Origin: Prorocentrum cordatum
Taxonomy: Eukaryota; Sar; Dinophyceae; Prorocentrales; Prorocentraceae
Reading direction: 5' to 3'
Assembly: GCA_963575745.1 (NCBI GenBank)
Contig: CAUYUJ010015760.1
Coordinates: forward strand, 396,147-460,146
Length of the DNA stretch: 64,000 nucleotides
Shown: piece after piece, positions 45,611 through 56,512 of the stretch
How positions within the stretch are numbered: the stretch's first letter is position 1
Layout of the letters: every line of letters begins with the position of its first letter
Program-made: the position numbers and the translations under genes
The notes under the pieces: generated by a model
Databases searched by the model: none
Told to the model about the DNA's origin: nothing
The model's input: the letters and a program-made list of their open reading frames with translations, nothing else

Positions 45611-45940
45611 CAGCCCGTGCAGCAGGAACCGATCGGCAACAACGCGGATGGCGGCGCCGACGAGGGGTCGCCTCAGGCGCCCGTCTCGGAGGAGTGAGGG
45701 GGCGCGCGCCGGCCCGGGGAGGGAGGGCGGCGAGCGAAAGGATAGTTGGGCGGAAGAGGGGGCAGAGGCAGGAGCAGTCGCCTTTTTTGGGAGGCCCGCA
45801 ATGCCCAGACCTCCCCCTCGAGTCACGAAGAAGTCACGGCGGGAGGTTCTGCGCTATGCTCGGCGTTCGGGGGCCCCTAACCAGACCTCGGGACCTAACA
45901 TCGGCTTCGGTAAATAGCACACGAGCAGCAGCAGGATTGT

Positions 45941-45962
45941 TCCATAGCCATTTTGAGTCAAG
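45941..45962 (+). other. Relic spliced leader at the 5-prime end of YR2
   Basis: 22 bases (TCCATAGCCATTTTGAGTCA plus AG) match the dinoflagellate leader at 19 of 22 positions. They share with the 20931 relic the same G-to-A change at the leader CpG. No GT donor follows. It lies a few hundred bases before the gag frame of YR2, as expected for an mRNA 5-prime end copied back into DNA. Confidence 0.7.
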
Positions 45963-46325
45963 GGTGGTGCCTCCGCTCTGCGCGCGCTGCCCACCCGCGC
46001 GCGCGAGAGCGATCGATAACTTGTCTGGGACTCGAGGGCGCACCAGCGCCTCAGCAGCTCTCCATCACCCCGCGGTGAATGTCATCGCGGAGGGGCGTCT
46101 TGCAGCGCCCTGCCGCTGCCTGAGCCCCGCCTCCTGCTCGGTTGCGCCCTGCTGTCTCTGCGCCGCGTGCAACGCGAGGCAGGGGTGACCCAGGCGGCGG
46201 CGGTCGGCCGCCTCTCGGGGCACGCGCTGCTACAGGGGAGCCGTGTGACCCGCGAGGCAGGTGCGCCAGCCGTGGAGGTGGACACGCCCTTCGCGCGGCC
46301 CATTTTCTTCCGGCGAGGGGTCTCA

Positions 46326-47694
46326 TCGAGCTCTTCACGGCCCATGGCCGTGCTCGTTTCCGCACTGACCGCGAGCAGGTCCACGATATGGTGCACGGCT
46401 CCATGTACTCGGCCACGTATTTGGAGAGCGACAGTGCGGAGGACGAGATCGACTTCTACCCGATGTTTTCTGGGGAGCGACCTCCGTGGCTGCACTTCTG
46501 CACGGTGCACGCCGACGAGTTCACCAAGGAAGATCCCAACCAGCAGCTCTTTCACGCCGGGTGTTGGAAATTCATCGCCGAGAAGGACTTGGAGCTTGCG
46601 CTCCCTCTGCTGCGGGCGCTGGGCTTGGCCATCCAGCTGGTGCTGTTAAGCGGCCGGGTCCAGCGAGCGTCTGGGACGCATCCAGTGCCAAGGGTGCTGG
46701 AGGTGGCGTGGGCATTGTGCACGCCAATTTTGGCGAGAAGGGCGGTTTGCGTGACAAGCTGGTGGGCATGCGTGCCCGGATTCGCGGTCCGCCGCTGCCT
46801 CCGCCTGCCGGCGCGCCACCCCAGGAGCCTGCAGACACCGCTGGACGGGGGAGACGCGCGGGAGTCGTCGTCGACGCCGACGCCGCCGGCGAGCCGCCTC
46901 AAAGGCACCCCCGCGCTGACGGTCGCCGTGGCACTGGCGACGGGGCTGGCAGCCCCCCCCGCAGCTTTGCGGAGGCCCTCGCGGCTAAGTGCAGCCAGGC
47001 GCCCAGCGGCAGTCGTGCCCTTCCCAGGCGTTCCCAGGAGTGCGGCGAGCGCGCCAGGTCGCGTAGCCGGCGCCGTTCGCGCCGAGGCGGCCTGAGTGAC
47101 CGCGACCGTTCTCGTTCTGAGAGGTCTTCTTGGAGTTTTTCACGCGAATCCCGCGGGCGGGATTTTCCCGAGGGGCGTCGCTCCAAGCGCGAGCAGGTCA
47201 GATTGACCATGGAGCGGCGCCCCGGCCACCTCACGGAGAGGTTGCTTGTGAAGATGCGGACGTACCTGCCGCGGGAGCCCGGCCATCCCAGGGTCTCCAC
47301 CGGACCAGTGGCGATGAGGCAGCTCACCGCTCAGCTCATCCGTCAGCTCGGCCCCGAGCTGACCAAGTGGAACGAGGCCGAGCTCCGCACGGTGGCCACG
47401 TGCCTGAACTCGCTCCTGGACGGGAACGTCGCGTACTGCATCGACCTTCTGTCGCAGCAGTTCAAGGCGGTGAAGATGGCCCAGAAGGAGGGCTGGGCGG
47501 CGGCCCGGCATCTGAATCCGCTGCACGACAAGCTCGTGTCGGCCATGGAGGAGGACGGGCGGGCGGAGCTCTACCGCGCCGAGCAGCAGGAACTGAAGCG
47601 CGCAGAACTCAGGGGCAGGATCGCGGTCAGCCCAGGGGCGCCGTGCGCTAGGGGCTCGGCGGGGGCGAGCTTTTGGACCGGAAACCCGCCCTGA
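46326..47694 (+). pseudogene. YR2 gag-like protein (frameshifted)
   Basis: The first part reads SMYSATYLESDSAEDEIDFY, WLHFCTVHADEFTKEDPNQQ and FHAGCWKFIAEKDLELALPL. A frame change near 46650 leads to GIVHANFGEKGGLRDKLVGM, an Arg/Ser-rich tract (RSRSRRRSRRGGLSDRDRSR) and a conserved helical gag domain. That domain includes LTAQLIRQLGPELTKWNEAE, LRTVATCLNSLLDGNVAYCI and LLSQQFKAVKMAQKEGWAAA. It ends at a TGA at 47692-47694. The ATG at 46388 is one possible start, but protein-like sequence extends further upstream. It would bind element RNA; the RS-like tract is unusual for gag. Confidence 0.6.
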
Positions 47695-48670
47695 GGCCAT
47701 CCCTAACGGCGGAGGTTTCGCTTCCCCGCAAGGTCGACGCCGCGCCTGGGGCGTGGCGTCTCGACGCGGACGCTCCTCAGTCGCCAGGTGCCCAGGTCCA
47801 ACCGTCCAGCCAGGGCTGGAGAGTTCGGCGCCGCGGCGAAGCTCCGCAAACACGAGGGCGCGCCACTCGGAGGAAGTCACCCACGGGCTTTTCTCGACCC
47901 ATCGGAGCCCGCGAGCGTCTACCCGAGGAGCCTTCCGCGCGGCAGCAGCGGCGGAGGCGGCAGCCATGGCTCGGACACGAGGGGTCCAAAGGCCAGTCCT
48001 CGGGGCCAGGCCTCGCCGCATCGGGGCGCCGGCAGGGGCGGCGACGAGAGGGGCAATAATGGTCAGGGCAAAGGCGCGCGCCCTCGAGCCCAGGATCCGC
48101 GCTCAGCCCGCGCGCGGTTTCTGCGGCGTCGCGGCAGTGGCAAGGGCCCCCATCAAGGGCCCAGGCGGGCGGTTTGCCCGCCGTCCTCTGCGAGCCCGCC
48201 CCGCTCGGGGGCGGAGACCAGCCTTGCGGAAGGGCTGGTTGGGGGCGTCGGCATCGGCGCGTTCGGCAATATGCTGCTGGAGTTCACCGGGCAGGGATAT
48301 GCTTGCATGTCTTGCGCTGGTGGGCCATCTTCGGTCCAGCTCGCCGCCGCCCTCGCGCGAGCTGCTCCCCTTCGCCGCCTCGCTGGGTCTGTCTCCGCGC
48401 CGCCAGCGCGCCGAGCGCGCCCGCCCCCTCGCCGAGGGCGACGCCGGCAGGTGCGCCTTGCCGAGGCCCGCTGTCGGGCTTGACGAGTGGCTGCTCCTCG
48501 CCATGTTGGGATTGAACGCGCTCTGGGACGGTTCGCGCGCCATTGGCCAGCAGCCGTGCGCGCTGCCACCAGAGGGGCCTTCGATGGCTCGACTGGTGTG
48601 TTTCTGGCACCCGGAGCGCAAGGTCCGCAGCTTCGCGACCGCGCCCGGCATGGGCGCGTCCGCCGAGGCG
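47695..48670 (+). pseudogene. YR2 spacer between gag and RT
   Basis: Disordered basic Gly/Arg/Pro frames are followed by a short structured part (LPFAASLGLSPRRQRAERAR, then GLDEWLLLAMLGLNALWDGS) in the frame that passes 48250-48650. Dinoflagellate YR elements commonly carry a similar spacer before RT. Exact frame changes cannot be placed. Confidence 0.4.
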
Positions 48671-49930
48671 CCCCGTGAGCTTCGTCGCCGAGCGGGGGGT
48701 GGGCTACGGCGGAGACGTCGTCCAGAGGACCTTGGAGCTGACCTGGGAGCAGGTAGAGTTTGCGCCCCCTCCTGCCGACCGGCGCGGAAAGCTGCGGCCC
48801 GTTGATTTCGGAGAGCCCCGCGCCGGGCGATGCTTCCAGGAGCCGCGCGGGATGATGCTGCCGCTGGGTGGCTTTCAGTCGCGGCCGAACCCCGGGAAGG
48901 TCATGGCTTCCCCTGCGGAGATCCTGCGGATCGGCCGAGGTCTTCTTGAGGGGGGCCTCGCGGCTTCTTTGCGGCGCCGCGACTTGCTGCGCATCCAGGG
49001 GGGCCATTCGTGGACGGCTTGTTCGGCGTGGTCAAGGACGACCTCGTCGCCGGCGGACCTCTGGCAAGACAGCCGCAGCTCAGGTTAATCATGAACCTCG
49101 CCGCGTCTAACGATCTCATGAGCGACTTGTCCCTCGACGTTGCAAAGCTTTTATTTTACGCGCAATGGCGCGATATCCTTATCGACGTGGGGGGGGGGGA
49201 GCTTGAATGAGCCCACGATGACATAAGGGGCATTTGACTTTTTCTCACTGCAGCGCTCTTCTGCGTCGACGTCGCCTTTGACCCCCATCGACTCGGGCAT
49301 CTGCGACTGGAGGAGAGAGTCCGTCTGGCTTGGCGCGACCGCGGTGCCGATGGGCTGGTGCAATCCCATGGGCCTGTTCCAGCACCTGCATCGCCGGCTT
49401 ATGATGGCAGGGGGCGCGAACCCGCGCGGATTGGCCCTGCGTCGCGAGGTCTGGAAGGACAAGCCGTCTCCAGCGACCCGCTCCAGGGACGACGAGTTCA
49501 ACCAGGTGTGGCAGGTCTACTGCGACGACGCCGACTACGGCAAGTTGATCGACATGCAGGAGCAGCGGCGCCAGGACCTATCCCAGGCTTCCCGCTTTTC
49601 GGAGGCCGCCCGCGGGCGTCGCAACGAGCGGGCGGCGCTGCTCAGTGCCAACAGCGGCACTGATTGCAGTTATGTCTCCAGGCTCGGAGCGCTGCTGGAT
49701 GGAGCCGACGGGCGCCTTCGGCTCGCGCCGAAGAGGGTCGGGCGACTTGCCCGCCATTCTTGCCGTTGCATTGCATCGCCCGTGGTGCGGCGCAAGCACT
49801 TGGAGATCGTCGTCGGCCATCGGGCGCGCGCCGCGTCCTACCGTAAGGAGTGCACGAGCTGCTTCCAGGAGGCGTGGCATATACTGTCCCACTGGGGCGG
49901 AGGCCCCCGCGCGTTGCCAGAGGGCGCACG
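48671..49930 (+). pseudogene. YR2 reverse transcriptase
   Basis: Lead-in sequence GGDVVQRTLELTWEQVEFAP and LRPVDFGEPRAGRCFQEPRG is followed in another frame by DGLFGVVKDDLVAG and LRLIMNLAASNDLMSDLSLD. These match the early finger motifs (RLIxNLxPSN) of this RT family. After a gap with stops (49208-49277), where motif A is not clear, motif B appears as TAVPMGWCNPMGLFQHLHRR. Motif C is VWQVYCDDADYG (YCDD near 49521), with both Asp intact. Unlike YR1, the YxDD box is conserved, but the frame is broken. Confidence 0.7.
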
Positions 49931-49984
49931 TCGGGGACTCGTCCTGGCTCTCGCCCTGCGCCCGTGCTTCGAGTACGACCTACG

Positions 49985-51502
49985 CAGTCCCATCTCGCAC
50001 GTCGCGACAGCCTGGGACGCCAGCGAGAATGGCGGGGGCGTCGCGTGCACATCCAGGCACGCCGCTGTGGGTCGCACCGCCGCTCTGCGTGAGCCGGCAG
50101 GCGGCCGTGCTAACGGTCGCGACCTCCTCGTGCTCATGGAGGTCGGCGGCCGCGGGCGTGGCCGGGTGGCATTCGACATCGTCGGGCTCGAGCTGTCGGT
50201 CGCGCCTGACGCTGCTAGCGCGGCGCGGGCCCGCTGGCCCTAGGCCGGAGATTTGGGCGACCCGCGCGCATTCGGCGAGGCTGCTGCTCGCCGGGTGCCG
50301 GGCCGCGCCTCTCACGCCACCGACCTCGTCCTCACTTGCAATTTCGGGTCCGCTCAGGAGCTCCACGCCGACCTGCCCCTCATTTGTTCCGCGCAGCGCA
50401 TTTTGCAGAGCGAGGGCGCTGGGTTGAGGGTCTGGCCGGCATGCGTCGCCGCGCCTACGACCTCGCGCAAGCAGGTCGAATTTGCCACGCGCGCCTTCCG
50501 CACCCCGCGCCGCTTCTGATGGACGTGTCGACGGTGTCCGAGAGCGCAGGCTACGAATACTGCTGGCTGAGCTGGACATTGGAAGGTGGCAGTCACTTGC
50601 GGCCGTCGCGGCAGCCGGACCCGATCACCTCGCGCTGGTCCGAGTCCACCCCGGCCGACCTCCCAGCGCCCGCAGGCGCTGACTTGCGGAGCGCAGGGGC
50701 AGGGCGTGCAGCCAGGTGCCCGCTATGGGAAAGGTGCCCCTGCGAGACCGCGCAGCGAAGTTGCGTGCAATGCCTTGCGCTCTGAAGTTGGGCTTCCTGC
50801 GCGACTTTGCCCTCTTCGCACGGAGTCGCAAGTCAGGCATCACGTCGGAGACCCGCGACCAGATTCGCCACGCTGTGGCAGAGCAGTGCCGGCCCGTAGC
50901 TCCTCTTGCTAACCTTGTTGGGCCGCGGAGCTGGCGGCGACGCCCCCTGCCCGGCGCCCCTGTTTCCGACGCGGCCCGCGGCGGGCTGTCCACCGCGGGC
51001 GCCGCTTGAATTCGTCGAGCGCCTGGCCGGGAGGGCGATTGGGGAGATCGCCTGTGCAGATCACCAGCTATCGCTCGAGGCTATAGTGCGCTCCGCGGTC
51101 TTCAAGGGCTCCGACGCCAGGATCAGAAGGATCACGACGGCCGCCCTGCGCGGCCCCAGCAGCTGGCTACGCAGAGGTATCCCAGCCGCCAAGTGGGACT
51201 GGATGACTCGCCAGGCCTGGCGCTGGCGCGGCGCCGAGCACATCAGCGAGCTCGAGCTGCGCGCCGCGCCCAGCAGCGTCCAGTGGCGCCCGAGGAGCAG
51301 CGCGCAGATCAATTCGCGCTTCCGCCACCTTTTAGACTCGCAGGTGCGCATCGGAGCGCTTTGCGCGGGGAGGTCGTCTGCCCGGGGCCTCCAGAGGCTC
51401 CTCGTCCCCATCGTCTCTTTGCTGCTCGCTGGTAGTCTGCGCTCGCATTGGGTCTATGCGATGTCGGCGGGCAACCCCGCCGACGCGCCATCGCGATGGT
51501 AA
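49985..51502 (+). pseudogene. YR2 RNase H with a methyltransferase-like segment between its motifs
   Basis: VATAWDASENGGGVACTS (about 50000-50052) is the first RNase H strand with its Asp. About 1.2 kb later come AEHISELELRAAPSSVQWRP (Glu), FRHLLDSQVRIGAL (Asp) and VYAMSAGNPADAPSRW (last Asp), ending at a TAA at 51500. Between them, shifted frames give DIVGLELSVAPDAASAARAR, DLVLTCNFGSAQELHADLP and SESAGYEYCWLSWTLEGG. These line up with cytosine-C5-type methyltransferase blocks, but the expected PC of motif IV reads SA. Thus the methyltransferase looks dead and nested. Confidence 0.6.
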
Positions 51503-51616
51503 AGCTTTTGGAGGGCGCAACGGCCAGGCAGCGAGAGCAAAGACGACGAGCAGCGGGCACACTACGATAATTGAAGATCAAACCGCGCACCCTCGAATTG
51601 CACAAACTAGCGGTCA

Positions 51617-52357
51617 ATGCTTCTTTTCGAATGGCTCGAACGGGAGGGCTTTGACATTTTGAACCAACTTGCACGCCCGCGTAGCGCGGAGGCCATCGAC
51701 GGGGCGGCTGCTGACTACCTAGAGGCACCGTGGGGCGACGGATCGCCCCGCAGCGACGCCGCCGACATTCTCTCGCGACTTCAGCACTTGGTCCCAAGCC
51801 TTCGGCGAGAGCTCAAGGAAGGCTGGCGCCTGCGACGTACGTGGGACCAGAACGAAATGCCTAGCCGCGCCCCGCCGTTGCGACCGGAGGCGGGAGTTGC
51901 CGTGGCTGGCTTTGCGCTTGCCGACCGCCGTGACGATGTGGCCGCCGCAGTCTTAGTGGGTTTCAGCGGCTTTCTGCGCCCTTCCGAGCTGCTCATCTCG
52001 ACGCGCGATTGCACTTGCGATCATTACAAGCGCACTTGCGTGGTCAACCTTGGGCTGACCAAGGGCGGCAAGAGGCGGGGTAGCCCTGAGGACGTCATCA
52101 TCGATGACGAGTTCGCCTACTTGCTGCTGCACCGCTCGCTTGCGGGCCGCGCCGCCAGCACAGCCCTCTTGCCGAGGGGGCTCGCGAATTTTCGGGCAGC
52201 TTTCGCCACCTACCTCGGCAGGGTCGGTTTCGACCCGAACAGGGTTAAGCCATGCAGTCTTCGCCGTGGTGGTGCCATCCATTATTTTTCCTTGCTCGGC
52301 AACATGGCGCTGACGTGCGCGAGAGGGCGCTGGCCTTCCAAGGCCACGGCCAATATT
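51617..52357 (+). pseudogene. YR2 tyrosine recombinase, 5-prime part
   Basis: A 265-codon frame starts with MLLFEWLEREGFDILNQLAR. It contains VGFSGFLRPSELLISTRDC (first catalytic Arg), LGLTKGGKRRGSPEDVIIDD (beta-strand Lys), FRAAFATYLGRVGFDPNRVK and PCSLRRGGAIHYFSLLGNMA (HxxR region, Ser for His). It reaches CARGRWPSKATANI, where the Tyr should follow. Here the next codon is GCG; the Tyr-containing end is 1.6 kb downstream. The frame stays open to 52414 into the inserted DNA. Confidence 0.8.
52316..52357 (+). repeat. 42-bp direct duplication, left copy
   Basis: TGCGCGAGAGGGCGCTGGCC through CACGGCCAATATT. 41 of 42 bases equal 53938-53979. It encodes the last residues before the recombinase Tyr. 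Confidence 0.95.
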
Positions 52358-53937
52358 GCGATGGCCTTACGGCCGGTGCCGCCGACCCTGGAGGGCGACC
52401 CATGCGTTCTCTAATGTGGCGGGGGGGGCCTCTTGGGGCTTCCTGGGGGCCTCTTGGGGGTCTCGTGGTGGCCTCTTGGGGGCATCTTGGGGCTTCCTGG
52501 GAGCCGCTGTCGCCGAGGGCTCGTCGGGCCCCCCGTCTGGGCACCCTGTTGGAGCCGTTTGGGGAGCCTCTGGGGCCATCTTGGAGGCATCTTGGGCGGT
52601 CTTGAGGCTCTCTTGGGTCATTTTGGGGTTCTCTTGAGGCCTCTTGGGTTATCTTGGGGCAATCTTGGGGGCATCTGGGGCCGTCGTGGAGCGTCGGCAA
52701 GTTGAAACGGCGAGAACGCCAACATTTGTCAGTTACGCTACCGAGGAACCCCACATACTTATTTTATTTCTCATGTGTACCATCGGTGCTTCTGCTGCTG
52801 CTCCTCCTTCTCCTCCTAGGTGTCCTTCTCCTGCTGCTGCTTCTGCTGCGTCTGCTGCTGCAGCTGCTGCTGCTGCTGCCGCTGCTGCTGCCCCACCTCC
52901 CCGTCCTCCTCCTCCTCCTCTTCCTCCTCCTCCTCCTCCTCCTCCTCCTCCTCCTCCTGTACCTCTTCCTCCTACCTCCCAGCGCACCCCCTGTGGCGTC
53001 GACGATATGCCACGCCTGCCACGCCCTGGGAGCCTGCAGCGCATAGGGCCCCCACCCCCAGCGCACCCCCTGTGGCGGCGAGGAAATGCCACGCCTGCCA
53101 CGCCCTGGGAGCCTGCAGCGTATAGGGCCCCCACCCCCAGCGCACCCCCTGCGGCGTCGAGGAAATGCCACGCCTGCCACGCCCTGGGAGCCTGCAGCGC
53201 ATAGGGCCCCCACCCCCAGCGCACCCCCTCGCCTGCCACGCCCTAGGAGCCTGCAGCGTATAGGGCCCCCACCCCCAGCGCACCCCCTGTGGCGTCGAGG
53301 AAATGCCACGCCTGCCACGCCCTGGGAGCCTGCAGCGTATAGGGCCCCCGCCCACAGCGCACCCCCTGTGGCGTCGAGGAAATGCCACGCCTGCCACGCC
53401 CTGGGAGCCTGCAGCGCATAGGGCCCCCACCCTCAGCCAACCCCCTGTGGCGTCGAGGAAATGCCACGCCTGCCACGACCGTCGTGCATAGCGGCCGAGC
53501 TCAGGGACCACCCCCCTGCACACCCGCTCTGGTGCGAGAAGGAGAAGGGGAGGGGGGAGGTGTGAAACGCGGGTGCGGCGCGGCAGGGAAAAATCCAGAA
53601 CCCCACGAAACATGTGGGGAAACATTTTACGGAAATCATAGATTTTTCCCTCTTCGTGCCCTCTTGGGAGTTCTCTTGGAGACTTCTTGGAGCGTCTTGG
53701 CAATCTCTTGGGCCGTCTCGAGGCTACTTTGGCGTCTTCGACCGATGGTTCGGCGATTCGGGGCCCTCTAGAGCCGTCTTGGAAGCCTCTTAGGGCACTC
53801 TTGGCCAGTCTGGGGGCGTTTCTAGGTCCCGGGACATCCCGGGGGGGATGCGTATCTGCCCCCCCCCCCCCCCCCCCCCGGGACCCTTCCCCGGGATCCC
53901 CCCCGGGAGCCCCCCGGGACCCCCCCCCCCACCCCCC
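52358..53937. repeat. 1.58 kb repeat-built insertion in the YR2 recombinase
   Basis: The block begins with a 28-bp phrase (GGCCTTACGGCCGGTGCCGC) also present at 6171. It continues with GGCCTC-type repeat (52420-52700), CTG/CTC microsatellite (52780-52975), a 79-bp tandem repeat (53007-53490), a short AT-richer piece and another GGCCTC-type block (53640-53800). It then ends in C-rich runs. It carries no gene. It could be an insertion or a recently formed intron; removal together with one 42-bp copy would restore the recombinase end. Confidence 0.75.
53007..53490. repeat. 79-bp tandem repeat
   Basis: ATGCCACGCCTGCCACGCCC recurs at 53007, 53086, 53165, 53303, 53382 and 53461. Full units are 79 bp and one unit (near 53230) is shortened to about 59 bp. 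Unit also contains GCATAGGGCCCCCACCCCCA. Confidence 0.92.
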
Positions 53938-54033
53938 TGCGCGAGAGAGCGCTGGCCTTCCAAGGCCACGGCCAATATTTACGTCGTGGAGGGGAAGGCC
54001 GCTCTTGAGGCCATCCAGGTCTACAAGACATAG
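53938..54033 (+). pseudogene. YR2 tyrosine recombinase, 3-prime end with the catalytic Tyr
   Basis: The right 42-bp copy (53938-53979) is followed at once by TAC (53980-53982) and reads KATANIYVVEGKAALEAIQV, then a TAG at 54031-54033. This supplies the Tyr nucleophile and last helix missing upstream. Same-frame sequence after the TAG (RAALELGQQLFHKRITRML) still looks protein-like, so the stop may be a mutation. Confidence 0.75.
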
Positions 54034-54157
54034 CGGGCAGCTCTGGAATTGGGGCAGCAGCTGTTCCACAAGCGCATCACACGCATGCTGGGCAGTAGGA
54101 TGTAAAAACACGCCTCCGGCAGAGCTGTGGGACCACGCACGGCACCGACAGCCAGAC

Positions 54158-54290
54158 CCTTTGAGGGGAGCCCGTCTCTAGTGGCAGAGGCCGGCCTGGC
54201 ATGGCGGCTGCTGCTGACCCTCCCTGAGGGGAGCCCGTCCTCAGTGGCGGAGGCCGGCCATGTATGGCGACTGCCGCTGACCCGCGCTCC
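54158..54290. repeat. 64-bp direct repeat, two copies
   Basis: TGAGGGGAGCCCGTCTCTAG and TGAGGGGAGCCCGTCCTCAG start two adjacent units of about 64 bp containing GGCGGAGGCCGGCC and GCTGACCC. Confidence 0.75.
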
Positions 54291-54299
54291 GAGCTGAGG

Positions 54300-56370
54300 A
54301 GCTCGAGGGGCAATGGCCTGGGTCGCCGAGCCGAGGGGGCTCGAGGGCCGAGGGCCTGATTGCGGCATCTCTGGGCCTAGGGCTCGAGGGCCGCAGGCCT
54401 GCGCTGTCAGCGCGGTGCCGCGCGCGACGTCGCACACAGCGGTGCGGCGCGCCAGCGCTCGGAAAAAATCCGCGCGCTCTCGCTGTGCTAAGAATGACTC
54501 GGGACGAGAAGCCGCTAGGGCAGAGGGGGGAAGGGAACGGGTAGAGAGGAGAACGCGAGAGGGCACCCGTACACGCGGCTGCTATCCTGCCCGCGGACCC
54601 CTGCGTGGGGAGGTCGGTGCAGGTAGGACCCGAACGCCCCGTGGCGCCAGCGTCCTCATTTCCAGAAAGTGACCACAGTTAGGCCGCACTACAGTTTTCG
54701 AAGGCTCACCGTTCTAGTCGTAGTCCAGTAACCCCAGACAGGCCCGAGAGCTCGATCGATCCTCCTCCTCCTCCTCCTCCTCCTCCTCCTCCTCCTGTGT
54801 GTATACCGTTTCTGGTGCTCTTCCAGAGCACATGGCCGAGCGAGCGTTATGTTGCATCTTCGGGGGACCTCGCCTGGTACCGAAATTATTGTCTTTCCTT
54901 GTGCCCGATGGGGGTTCGATGCGGACTCGACGCGGATTTGGCGTGGACTCGACGCGGACTCGACACGGACTCGACACGGATCCGACGAGTCCGACATGGA
55001 TTCGACGCGGATTTGTTGCGGACAGGGCCGCGACGGGACAGACAAGATCCCGAGGATGCAACATAACGAGCGAGCGGGGGAAGGGGCGGAGATGGGAGGC
55101 AGACGGAGAGGGTGGTGGGTCCAGCACCAGCCTGGGAGCTCCGCGCAGAGCTTTCTCCGAGAGCTCGCGCGTGTGCAGTTTTTTGCTCCTCTCGGCGGCG
55201 AGCCCAGGTGGGGGGGGAGCGGGAGAGGGCAGGCCTTCTCGGAGGGCGGCGGGGCTTCTCAGAAGCCCTCGCGCCTTCAAGGTGCCTTGCGGGTCGTCTC
55301 CGAAGCCACCGACGGCCCCTCCGAAGGCCGGAGGTCTTCTGAGAAGCCCCGTTGCCTTCTGAGAAGGCCTGGCCCATGACCCCCGGCGTCATGATCTGTC
55401 AGATCGCCGACCCCACAAGGTCTTTACCCAATCCCCTGGACAGGTTTTTTGAGTCTGAGCCGTTTTCTGACGGTCCCGAGGTCGGGCAAGGGCCCCCAGA
55501 GACACTTTCCGTCGAGATCTTGCCATGACTCGAGGTGGTCTCGTTCCCTTGGCCCCTGGACTCGCCGCCGATCCTCCTCCCTGAGTGGCGCATGAGAGCG
55601 AGCGACCCGCCGCGCACGCTGCCTCGGCGCGTCCGCCGGTCGCCGGGCTGGCTCAGTGGCTGCGGGCCCTCTCTACACCACGGGCAGGTCGCCGAGCCGT
55701 GCGGGCCCCCTGTTGGGGCGTGAGGCCTCCGAGTGTGCTCTCGGGGAGGTCAGTCAGTCAGGGGCGGCAGTCTGCCATGGAGGGGGAGGGCGAGGGGGAG
55801 AGTCGGAGAAGGACGAGTTGAGACAGCGGCAATTAACCTTCGGGGGGCCCCCTCGTGGCCACGGCTGGGCGTAGCTCTGAAAACCAGTGCGTTTGGACTT
55901 CGGGAGGGGTGTGGGGACCGAGTTTGAGCTAACGTTGTCTCAACTCGCCCTGCTTCGAGAGGCAGAGGAGGGGGAAGAGGAGGAGGAGGAGGAGGAGGAG
56001 GAGGAGGACCAGTACAATCCCAAGACTTACCAACGATGTTGGAATACACCCTCCCTGCAAGCTCCCTCAGCATAGGCCCCTACAAGAATTTATTTCCATA
56101 CGGGGAAAGTGCCCCACTTGGGAGACAACCATTTGAAGATCCTCAAGCGTGCCGAAACATCAATCTTGGGACCCCAACGCCGCCTTAACGACCCTGAATC
56201 GCGCCCGAACGCCACTCCTCATATTCCAACACCGCGGATCGACGTAACAGTTGCGCCATGACCATGTGAGTCCGTAGAACTTTTGCAGAATTCAAGATGC
56301 TTCGCGTAACCCCACCAGCCCATCCAGAGACGATGCCCAAAGGATTAGCCTCGATCAGGGAAGTGGGCAA
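54300..56370. other. Unassigned region with small repeats
   Basis: Holds a CTC tract (54761-54795), 11-12 bp GACTCGACACGGA-type repeats (54915-55015), an AGAAGGC-like block (55230-55375) and a GGA tract (55975-56010). Open frames are short, conflicting and without domains. Confidence 0.5.
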
Positions 56371-56379
56371 CATGCAGAT

Positions 56380-56490
56380 GAATGGTCCCTCTTGGAGCGC
56401 TCTTGGGGCCGTCTTGGGGCTCTCTTGGGCCTCTCTTGCATCTTGGGGGCCTCTTGGCGGTCCCAGGGGCCTCTTGGAACGTCTCGTGGA
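56380..56490. repeat. Short GGCCTC-type repeat
   Basis: TCTTGGGGCCGTCTTGGGGC-type units lie directly before the LINE2 endonuclease start. Confidence 0.7.
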
Positions 56491-56512
56491 GGGGTGAGTC
56501 CCGACTCAGAGT

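Larger units (their letters stand above)
45941..54033 (+). mobile_element. YR2: DIRS-like tyrosine-recombinase retrotransposon, interrupted
   Basis: Order: spliced-leader relic, gag, pol spacer, reverse transcriptase, RNase H first motif, methyltransferase-like segment, remaining RNase H motifs, tyrosine recombinase. A 1.6 kb block (52358-53937) splits the recombinase just before its Tyr codon. Multiple frameshifts break the polyprotein. I could not find split or inverted terminal repeats, so the right end is set at the recombinase stop (54033); the true end may lie further right. Confidence 0.75.
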
